Below, piece after piece: positions 1-6,426 of a stretch of DNA of 64,000 nucleotides. Each line of letters starts with the position of its first letter. The first letter of the stretch is position 1. A program made the position numbers and the translations under genes. The notes below the pieces were generated by a model. That model was not told where the DNA came from. It was given only the letters and a program-made list of their open reading frames with translations, and ran no database searches. This DNA is from Coprococcus sp. (GTDB lineage Bacteria; Bacillota; Clostridia; Lachnospirales; Lachnospiraceae), in assembly GCA_017935345.1 (NCBI GenBank), contig JAGBHU010000016.1, forward strand, positions 248,001 to 312,000, given 5' to 3'.

Positions 1-3
1 TAT

Positions 4-654
4 ATGAAAAAGTATTCTGCAATCATATTTGATTTGGATGGAACGCTTTTAAATACGCTTGAAGACTTGGCAGACAGTGTAAATTATGCCCTTACTTCAA
101 ATGGCTTTGCAGCAAGAACGATTGAAGAGGTGCGGGTGTTTGTGGGAAACGGTATCAGAAAACTGATTGAGCGGGCCGTTCCGAAAAACGCGTCCGCAGA
201 GGCTGTCGACAGCGTGTTTGAAACCTTTAAAAATCACTATCTGGGAAATATGATGAATAAAACAAAGCCTTATGACGGCATCATGGAGCTTTTACGCATG
301 TTAAATGAGCGGGGAATTACGATGGGTATCGTTTCCAATAAATATGACCCGGGCGTAAAAGGGCTTAATGAAAGTTTTTTTGGTAAATATATAAAGGTTG
401 CCATAGGGGAGTCGGCAAATGTTGCAAAAAAGCCTGCGCCTGATACGGTTTATGCAGCAATCAGGGAAATGGGAGTAGAAAAGAAAAATACCGTATATGT
501 AGGTGACTCCGATGTGGATATTGCTACTGCCGCAAACAGCGGGCTTGATTGTATATCTGTAACATGGGGATTTCGGGATCGGGAGTTCCTTCAGGAAAAA
601 GGTGCGGCTGTCATGATAGATACCCCTTTTGAAATATTGGATTTTGTTGTTTAA
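4..654 (+). CDS. HAD-family phosphatase, phosphoglycolate phosphatase-like
   Basis: This 216-residue protein is a haloacid dehalogenase-type phosphatase, probably acting on a small phosphorylated metabolite in the cytoplasm. Motif I is DLDGT at residues 10-14 with both aspartates, motif II is the serine of IVSN near 111, motif III is the KKP lysine pair near 143, and motif IV is GDSDVDIA near 168-175. The helical region between motif I and motif II fits a C1-cap subclass enzyme of the Gph/PgmB group. The length is normal. The gene starts 3 bases into the window, so its upstream signals cannot be seen. A radical SAM gene follows after 47 bases and may be cotranscribed. The family is clear, but the substrate cannot be read from sequence; phosphoglycolate or pyrophosphate are usual guesses. 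Confidence 0.85.
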   Translation: MKKYSAIIFDLDGTLLNTLEDLADSVNYALTSNGFAARTIEEVRVFVGNGIRKLIERAVPKNASAEAVDSVFETFKNHYLGNMMNKTKPYDGIMELLRMLNERGITMGIVSNKYDPGVKGLNESFFGKYIKVAIGESANVAKKPAPDTVYAAIREMGVEKKNTVYVGDSDVDIATAANSGLDCISVTWGFRDREFLQEKGAAVMIDTPFEILDFVV

Positions 655-701
655 ACGGGATTGGAAATGATTGAAAATATAGATTTCGTGAGACGCGTGG
701 T

Positions 702-1580
702 ATGAAAATATATACGGCAAATGATTATATTAAGGATGTTTTTGGTGAAAAATTATATAAGCTTTCTTTAAATGCAGGCTGCACATGTCCAAACAGGGAT
801 GGAACGGTGGGAACGAACGGCTGTATATTTTGCAGCGCCAAGGGCTCCGGTGATTTTGGCGCAGATGCGGCAGAACCTGTATCAATTCAGATCGAAAAGG
901 AAAAAGAGCGTATAAAGGAAAAGGCAAATTGCAAAAGATATATTGCATATTTTCAGTCCTTTACAAACACATACGGCAATATAGATATACTGCGGGGGAA
1001 GTTTATGGAGGCGGCATACAACCCTGATATAGCTGCCATAGATATAGCTACAAGACCGGATTGCCTTGGTGATGACGTGCTGAAATTGATTTCCGAGCTG
1101 TCTGCAATAAAACCCGTATGGATAGAACTCGGACTTCAGACTATCCATGAAAAAACAGCTAAGCTGATTAACAGGGGATATGAACTGCGGGTATATGACG
1201 AGGCTGTTGAAAATTTAAAGAAGCTGCCTGTTCATATTATTGTTCATATGATTATAGGACTGCCATATGAGTCTCCTGAAGAAATGACTGCTACAGCCGG
1301 ATATATATCTGACAGTGGAGTTCATGGTATTAAATTTCAGTTGCTTCATGTTTTGAAAGGAACAAAGCTTGCAGAAATGTATAGCGAAGATATGTTTGAT
1401 GTCCTTTCGCTTGAGGAATATACGGATATATTGATAAAATGTATGAAGCGGATACGAAAGGACATGGTTATACACAGGATAACAGGGGACGGACCGAAAT
1501 CAATTCTTATAGCTCCACTATGGAGCGGTGATAAGAAAAGAACACTGAACTATATCAATAAGCAGATAGAAAATTCCTGA
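702..1580 (+). CDS. TIGR01212-family radical SAM protein (YhcC-like)
   Basis: A 292-residue radical SAM protein of the YhcC/TIGR01212 type, whose substrate is unknown. The cysteine cluster lies near the N terminus, with Cys27, Cys29, Cys41 and Cys44 in the family signature CTCPNRDG followed by NGCIFC. The TIM-barrel part continues with IATRPDCL and the SAM-binding stretch ELGLQT, which are conserved in this family. It is presumably a cytoplasmic iron-sulfur enzyme. Upstream spacing from the HAD gene is short, with no terminator between them. Its stop codon directly abuts the stop of the XRE gene on the opposite strand, with zero spacing. The family assignment is firm and the reaction is not known. 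Confidence 0.9.
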   Translation: MKIYTANDYIKDVFGEKLYKLSLNAGCTCPNRDGTVGTNGCIFCSAKGSGDFGADAAEPVSIQIEKEKERIKEKANCKRYIAYFQSFTNTYGNIDILRGKFMEAAYNPDIAAIDIATRPDCLGDDVLKLISELSAIKPVWIELGLQTIHEKTAKLINRGYELRVYDEAVENLKKLPVHIIVHMIIGLPYESPEEMTATAGYISDSGVHGIKFQLLHVLKGTKLAEMYSEDMFDVLSLEEYTDILIKCMKRIRKDMVIHRITGDGPKSILIAPLWSGDKKRTLNYINKQIENS

Positions 1581-1970
1581 TTAGACGGAACATTCGTGAG
1601 CCGCATAGCAAAACAACAGGATATCTTTTCGGTATGTATCAGTAACAGAACGGTATATATTCAGAATGGTCTGTTCATCCTGGGGCAATGCCAATTCCGT
1701 AGGAAATACCGTATAGATATCTTCTGCTGTTATTTTTTCCCCATCTATCATATCATTACATGCGAGAAATATTAAATAATTGATATTAATTTTATGGAGC
1801 TTTGCAAGCATTAATAATATATCAATACCGGGTGTGCGTTCACCGCATTCGTAATGTGAGTAAGCCGATACCGATATACCCAGATGTTTTGCTATTTCTG
1901 ACTGTTTTAAATTCTTACCTGTACGGAGCGTGCGAAGCGCAATTCCAAGCTGATTTTTTATTTCTTTCAA
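1581..1970 (-). CDS. XRE-family transcriptional regulator
   Basis: A 129-residue DNA-binding protein with an N-terminal helix-turn-helix of the Cro/C1 type (LGIALRTLRTGKNLKQSEIA through SAYSHYECGERTPG, about residues 8-50). A C-terminal half of about 70 residues has no recognisable domain. I place the start at TTG 1970, because an AAGGAGG site at 1979-1985 sits 8 bases upstream; a longer reading to 2000 would put that site inside the coding region. It follows the next XRE gene after 13 bases and is probably cotranscribed with it from the minus-strand promoter near 2406. The two proteins resemble each other in size and layout, which suggests duplication. The target genes are unknown. Confidence 0.82.
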   Translation of the reverse strand: MKEIKNQLGIALRTLRTGKNLKQSEIAKHLGISVSAYSHYECGERTPGIDILLMLAKLHKININYLIFLACNDMIDGEKITAEDIYTVFPTELALPQDEQTILNIYRSVTDTYRKDILLFCYAAHECSV

Positions 1971-1983
1971 AATATTTTCCTCC

Positions 1984-2376
1984 TTATATCCTTTTCTCAA
2001 TAAAAAGTTTTATTAATTCCTGTTCTTCGGTATCCAGCTGTTCAAATGCTTTTATGAAGTCGGTAGATTTGATATGTATGGACATATCAGGAGCATATGT
2101 ATTGTCTTCATGCAGGGCATTTGACTGAGATTTTTTTCTGGCATTATGACGTGCATATTGTGCAGATACGGTATAGGCAAACAGCAAATCATGATTCAAC
2201 AGATTGGATAAAGCCATCGTCTGCTCTATGCTGGGTATACATCGTCCTTCTTCGTAGTTTGCGTATCCCGACCTTGATATGGATATGGCATCGGCTACTT
2301 CTTTTTGTGTTAACCCCATCTTTAATCTGTAATGACGAAGCAGACTGGGTAATGGATTAGAATTATCTTTAATCAT
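1984..2376 (-). CDS. XRE-family transcriptional regulator
   Basis: A 130-residue regulator with a Cro/C1 helix-turn-helix at about residues 10-60 (LRHYRLKMGLTQKEVADAI then SRSGYANYEEGRCIPSI). A C-terminal tail rich in charged residues ends in FEQLDTEEQELIKLFIEK. The ATG at 2376 has an AAAGGG ribosome site upstream. It is the first gene of a two-gene minus-strand unit and is divergent from thyA across a 288-base AT-rich region. Tandem XRE genes of this size often control each other or a neighbouring stress or element gene, but nothing mobile is visible here. The DNA-binding role is well supported and the regulon is not known. Confidence 0.82.
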   Translation of the reverse strand: MIKDNSNPLPSLLRHYRLKMGLTQKEVADAISISRSGYANYEEGRCIPSIEQTMALSNLLNHDLLFAYTVSAQYARHNARKKSQSNALHEDNTYAPDMSIHIKSTDFIKAFEQLDTEEQELIKLFIEKRI

Positions 2377-2405
2377 ATATTTTTTCCCTTTCTAATTTTT
2401 CCCCA

Positions 2406-2411
2406 ATTATA
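2406..2411 (-). promoter_or_regulatory. -10 element for the XRE gene pair
   Basis: On the minus strand the bases read TATAAT, about 30 bases upstream of the start at 2376. No good -35 hexamer is seen at 17 bases, which fits a regulated promoter. Confidence 0.4.
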
Positions 2412-2438
2412 CAAAACAAATTATCAAACAACCGAAAA

Positions 2439-2469
2439 TGTAATAAATTGTGGTTGACGATGTAATAAA
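2439..2469. repeat. Direct repeat of ATGTAATAAA, possible XRE operator
   Basis: ATGTAATAAA occurs at 2439-2448 and again at 2460-2469, 21 bases apart, which is two helical turns. It lies upstream of the minus-strand XRE promoter in the divergent region with thyA. The region is AT-rich, so chance cannot be excluded. Confidence 0.35.
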
Positions 2470-2617
2470 GTTAAAAATTCATAATAAACAATATAATATA
2501 AATCGGATTTTGTAAAATAAAATTATTAAAAAGGGATTAAGTTTTCACAATAATATCCAAAATGGAGAATATCGTAACCGGCAGATATAATATATCATGG
2601 TTTTTTAGGTATATTTG

Positions 2618-2626
2618 TGATATAAT
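2618..2626 (+). promoter_or_regulatory. Extended -10 promoter for thyA-folA
   Basis: TGATATAAT is a perfect extended -10 element, about 95 bases before the chosen thyA start. The -35 region is weak, as is common for extended -10 promoters. Confidence 0.5.
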
Positions 2627-2721
2627 CAAAAAACATATTGTTTTGAACGGGAATTGAATTTAGTATGTATGAAAAGATACATATTTCCGAAATTAAGGAT
2701 ACAAAGAAGAGGAGAGTATTT

Positions 2722-3552
2722 ATGAGTCTTGCAGATGATATTTTTATTAAAATGTGTAGGGATATTATTGAAAACGGATATAGTACGGAGGGAGAAAAAG
2801 TCAGACCCAGATGGGAAGACGGCAGTTATGCCTATACAGTAAAGCGGTTTGGCGTGGTAAACAGATATGATTTGTCAAAGGAGTTTCCTGCTATTACACT
2901 TCGAAAAACCTATGTGAAATCTGCTGTGGATGAGCTGCTTTGGATTTGGCAGAAAAAATCCAACAATGTACATGATTTAAAAAGTCATATATGGGACAGT
3001 TGGGCTGATGAGGATGGTTCCATCGGTAAGGCATATGGATATCAGCTTGGTGTGAAGCATCAATATAAAGAAGGGATGATGGATCAGGTAGACAGACTGC
3101 TATACGATTTGAAAACAAATCCATACAGCAGACGAATGATGACAAATTTGTATGTGCATCAGGATTTGCATGAAATGAATCTTTATCCGTGTGCTTATAG
3201 TATGACTTTTAATGTAACAGGTGACAGGCTGAATGCGATACTGAATCAGCGTTCCCAGGATGTACTGACCGCCAATAACTGGAATGTAGTGCAGTATGCG
3301 GTGCTTGTGCATATGATAGCACAGGTGACAGGCTTTAAACCGGGAGAACTTGTTCACGTAATTGCGGATGCTCATATATATGACAGGCATATTCCGATTG
3401 TGAAGGAGCTTATAGAAAGACCGACCTTTAAAGCACCTAAATTCACGTTGAATCCGGATATCAGGAATTTCTATGATTTTACACCGGATGACATTACCAT
3501 TGAAGATTATGAGACGGGCCCACAGGTAAAAAATATTCCCGTTGCAATCTAA
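2722..3552 (+). CDS. thyA: Thymidylate synthase
   Basis: ThyA converts dUMP and methylenetetrahydrofolate to dTMP and dihydrofolate in the cytoplasm. The start at 2722 is chosen because AAGAGGAGA precedes it at proper spacing and the product begins MSLADDIFIK; an in-frame ATG 57 bases upstream lacks this. The nucleophile is Cys157 in YPCAYSMTF. The dUMP-binding stretch QRSQDV and the HIYDRH motif are present. The residues after the cysteine differ from the E. coli type PCHxxxQF: the usual histidine is alanine and the usual glutamine is threonine, a variation seen in a divergent ThyA subgroup. At 276 residues the length is normal. folA follows after 46 bases, so the dihydrofolate made here is recycled by its operon partner. 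Confidence 0.92.
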   Translation: MSLADDIFIKMCRDIIENGYSTEGEKVRPRWEDGSYAYTVKRFGVVNRYDLSKEFPAITLRKTYVKSAVDELLWIWQKKSNNVHDLKSHIWDSWADEDGSIGKAYGYQLGVKHQYKEGMMDQVDRLLYDLKTNPYSRRMMTNLYVHQDLHEMNLYPCAYSMTFNVTGDRLNAILNQRSQDVLTANNWNVVQYAVLVHMIAQVTGFKPGELVHVIADAHIYDRHIPIVKELIERPTFKAPKFTLNPDIRNFYDFTPDDITIEDYETGPQVKNIPVAI

Positions 3553-3598
3553 GGAATATTGCTTTATTGAATTTAGAAGAATTGGAGATTAAAATAAA

Positions 3599-4120
3599 AT
3601 GAAATTGATAGCAGCAGTTGATGAAAACTGGGGAATAGGATATAAAGGTAAGCTTCTCGCAAGAATATCGGAAGACCAGAAGCATTTTAAAAATACAACG
3701 ATGGGACATGTGGTTGTTTTAGGCAGAAAGACACTTGAAGAATTTCCCCATGCGAAGCCGCTTGTGGGAAGAACAAACATTATACTGAGCAGAGATGAAA
3801 ATTATACCGTAGATGGGGCTGCGGTGGTTCATTCTTTAGAAGAACTAAAGCATGTGCTTTCCCGGTATGATACAGATGACGTATTTATCATAGGCGGTCA
3901 ATCGGTATATGAAAGTCTGATACCATATTGTGACAGGGCTTATATCACAAAAATATATCAATCATATGAAGCAGACGCATTTATAAAAAATCTGGATGAA
4001 GATGCTGATTGGAGGCCGGTTGCCAAGGGTGAATATCAGTATCATGAAGATTTGAAATATACTTTTAATGAGTATGAAAATGTAAATCCGTTAAAATTTG
4101 AATATAATAAACAAAATTAG
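3599..4120 (+). CDS. folA: Dihydrofolate reductase
   Basis: DHFR reduces dihydrofolate to tetrahydrofolate with NADPH. The 173-residue protein shows the N-terminal strand MKLIAAVDENWGIG, the NADPH-binding segment VVVLGRKTLEEFP and the C-terminal IIGGQSVYESL. The substrate-binding acid lies in the SEDQKHFK helix. The usual LPW of the Met20 loop is replaced by LLARI, a mild departure from the E. coli type. It sits 46 bases behind thyA, the usual pairing, and shares its promoter. The tail after about residue 160 is polar and variable. The assignment is secure. Confidence 0.92.
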   Translation: MKLIAAVDENWGIGYKGKLLARISEDQKHFKNTTMGHVVVLGRKTLEEFPHAKPLVGRTNIILSRDENYTVDGAAVVHSLEELKHVLSRYDTDDVFIIGGQSVYESLIPYCDRAYITKIYQSYEADAFIKNLDEDADWRPVAKGEYQYHEDLKYTFNEYENVNPLKFEYNKQN

Positions 4121-4153
4121 TTGAATTTTTAATGTAAAATTCACAAAAAATAT

Positions 4154-4182
4154 TTGTTTATTGGTAGATGATGTGTTACAAT
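4154..4182 (+). promoter_or_regulatory. Promoter for the UPF0145-like/rhomboid genes
   Basis: TTGTTT at 4154-4159, a 17-base spacer and TACAAT at 4177-4182 preceded by TG make a good sigma-A promoter, about 40 bases before the start at 4222. Confidence 0.55.
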
Positions 4183-4221
4183 TTTTATATTGATGCATTA
4201 TAATAATATGGAGGTACAGAT

Positions 4222-5331
4222 ATGGAAGAAGTTATGATTACATCAGGTGCAAGTTTTGAGGGATACGAGATTGCTGAATATGGGGATTATCGTTTTACCC
4301 AGTCTATTATCAGTTCCAACTTTTTAAAGGATTTCGGTTCATCTATTGCAGATATTGCTACTGATAGAAGTGATATATATCAGGAGAAACTTGACGGTAT
4401 TTTGAATGAAACAATCAAAACATTCAAGGCTATGGTTAAAGAAACAAAATTTAATGCTGTTGTAGGTTTTAGGACAAACGTAGTTGATTATTCGAATAAT
4501 GCAACTGCTGTAGTAGCCAGTGGTACACTTGTTAAGCTCAAGGAGAAATTCAGGTCAGAATTTGAGAAGAGTGTATTTGTAAGGAATGAAGTGTATGTAA
4601 ATAATTACTACGACAAATTAGTTCCAAGAGCCGTAAAAATTGTACTTGCGTCAGAAGGTAACGGCACAAAGATATCTGCATGGTTTAATAACTATAACCA
4701 TGACGACGTAAAGGCTATTAAGACAGATATTGAATTCCTTAATATATATGGTGATATAACGACACTTACAGGAGTTGATTTTGTATTTGATAAGAGTAAT
4801 CTTGCTCTTCTGAAAGCTGATTATACAGAATGTAAGCTCCCTGAGAAGTATATTAAGATGATTGAAACAGCAAAAGTATACATAAAGAAATACGTTACCT
4901 CAAGAGGGGTATATGTATGTGGAGAAGATCCGATTGATATCGATATGTCATTCTCAAAATTAAAGGCATTAAAGCTCAAGAAGGGAATGGATGCTGTAGA
5001 TAACTATAAGTCGGATGGACTTGTATGGACATGTAACTGTGGTCACGTAAACGAAGGCGGAGCTGAAGAGTGTGTAATCTGTGGAAGAAAGCAGGATGAG
5101 ATGAAGAAGACGGTAACCTTCAATTATGAGCCAATGATTGCCGAAATGCAGACAAAAGAGTTTGTTATGGAAATAAAGGATGTTCTTATGAAGTACATAA
5201 AGGACATCGATTCAAGCCTGAGAATGCAGCTTCTTGAAATCATGGAGTCAGGACTTCAGTATGAGAAGACCAGAGGAAACATGAAAGATACGGTTATTGA
5301 GAAGGTAGAAAATATCTTCCTTGGATTGTAA
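4222..5331 (+). CDS. UPF0145/YbjQ-like domain protein with zinc ribbon
   Basis: A 369-residue cytoplasmic protein. Residues 1-105 resemble the YbjQ/UPF0145 family (putative heavy-metal-binding), with matching features GYEIAEYGDYRFTQSII, a DRSDIYQ turn, the helix ending in FNAVVGFRTN and the strand VVASGTLVKL. A middle region of about 150 residues is not recognised. A RanBP2-like zinc ribbon follows, with Cys271, Cys273, Cys284 and Cys287 (CNC, ten residues, CVIC), then an alpha-helical tail. The ATG has a good GGAGG site. The stop overlaps the possible start region of the rhomboid gene, so the two are translationally coupled or at least cotranscribed. No biochemical role is known to me for this domain set; adaptor or metal-sensing functions are guesses. 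Confidence 0.7.
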   Translation: MEEVMITSGASFEGYEIAEYGDYRFTQSIISSNFLKDFGSSIADIATDRSDIYQEKLDGILNETIKTFKAMVKETKFNAVVGFRTNVVDYSNNATAVVASGTLVKLKEKFRSEFEKSVFVRNEVYVNNYYDKLVPRAVKIVLASEGNGTKISAWFNNYNHDDVKAIKTDIEFLNIYGDITTLTGVDFVFDKSNLALLKADYTECKLPEKYIKMIETAKVYIKKYVTSRGVYVCGEDPIDIDMSFSKLKALKLKKGMDAVDNYKSDGLVWTCNCGHVNEGGAEECVICGRKQDEMKKTVTFNYEPMIAEMQTKEFVMEIKDVLMKYIKDIDSSLRMQLLEIMESGLQYEKTRGNMKDTVIEKVENIFLGL

Positions 5332-5332
5332 A

Positions 5333-6388
5333 ATGCAACAATATATGCTGCAGATCGTCAGACATCTGGAGAACAAGGGATACAAAAAACTGAATCCGGA
5401 CAGTAACAATGTATACGGTAGAACCGAAGGGGATACCGTATATGTTGTTGTTATAGGCAGTTCTCACGGATTGACGGCTGAAACACTTCAGAAGTTTAAC
5501 AGCAAAATTATCTTGGATATGGTTCAGAATACGGGAATGAGAGTGGAACTGCTCAATATACTGCTCACATCGGATGGGTTATTTGATGATGCGATAAAGG
5601 ATATCGTTGAGAAGCTTGAAAATGTCTGGCTGTTTACAGAGGATTATGGAAAGCTTTATGTATTTGAAAATCAGCCGGAGGATTTTGACGGTTTATATCA
5701 TCTGGTAGATAAAAATACAATAGTAGAACATGAGAAATACATAACCCGTATAAAACGATTGTTTGGCGTTATTACACCTGTTCTGGTATTGATAAATGTA
5801 GTTATATATATTATTTCCAGTATGAATATGGATAACAGCGGTTGGTCTTTTATCATAAGCAATTTAGCTGATAACCTCGATGCTGTAGTAAACAGACATC
5901 AATATTATCGTATCATTACATCCATGTTTGTACATTTCGGAATAACGCATATTGTAAGTAATATGATTATTCTTGTGGCTTTAGGTGCAAGAATTGAAAA
6001 CCTGATTGGGAAAGCCGGAATGCTTCTATCATATTTGATAACAGGTACTGTGGCTTCGATTGTGTCTCTTGTATCAACTTATATAAGTTATTGCTTGGGA
6101 AATACTACTATTATTGATATAAAGTACCAGTATTCGGCAGGTGCATCAGGTGCTATATTTGGACTTATGGGAATTATGATAATGCTTGCAATATTTAACA
6201 AAGGCAGGATAAGCGACTTGTCTTTGTGGAATTTAGCGGTACTGTCCGTGCTTACTATCATGAATGGATATGTGTCTGGTGAAAATATAGATAATGCAGC
6301 ACATATAGGTGGTTTGGCAGCAGGTTTCATAATCGGTGTTATTATAGCACTTACAAATCAAAAGGTTGTAAAGAAACGCACAATGTGA
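5333..6388 (+). CDS. Rhomboid-family intramembrane serine protease
   Basis: This polytopic membrane protein belongs to the rhomboid proteases, which cleave transmembrane substrates inside the bilayer. About 140 cytoplasmic residues are followed by a first transmembrane helix (GVITPVLVLINVVIYII) and a core of about six helices. The nucleophile is Ser272 in GASGAIFG and the partner is His324 in AAHIGGLAAGF. The HFGITHIVSNM segment of the family is also present. The ATG at 5333 follows the upstream stop by one base; a TTG at 5321 would overlap it. The extended N-terminal domain shows no similarity I recognise. The neighbour upstream is a zinc-ribbon protein and the next gene encodes a TPR scaffold. 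The catalytic pair is intact, so activity is expected. Confidence 0.88.
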   Translation: MQQYMLQIVRHLENKGYKKLNPDSNNVYGRTEGDTVYVVVIGSSHGLTAETLQKFNSKIILDMVQNTGMRVELLNILLTSDGLFDDAIKDIVEKLENVWLFTEDYGKLYVFENQPEDFDGLYHLVDKNTIVEHEKYITRIKRLFGVITPVLVLINVVIYIISSMNMDNSGWSFIISNLADNLDAVVNRHQYYRIITSMFVHFGITHIVSNMIILVALGARIENLIGKAGMLLSYLITGTVASIVSLVSTYISYCLGNTTIIDIKYQYSAGASGAIFGLMGIMIMLAIFNKGRISDLSLWNLAVLSVLTIMNGYVSGENIDNAAHIGGLAAGFIIGVIIALTNQKVVKKRTM

Positions 6389-6394
6389 TAAAAT
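6366..6394 (+). promoter_or_regulatory. Promoter for the TPR/acidic-repeat gene
   Basis: TTGTAA at 6366-6371, 17 bases, then TAAAAT at 6389-6394 with an upstream TG (extended -10). It overlaps the end of the rhomboid gene and lies 32 bases before the start at 6427. Confidence 0.55.
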
Positions 6395-6426
6395 AATACG
6401 ATGATTAACGCATAGGAGTTTATATA

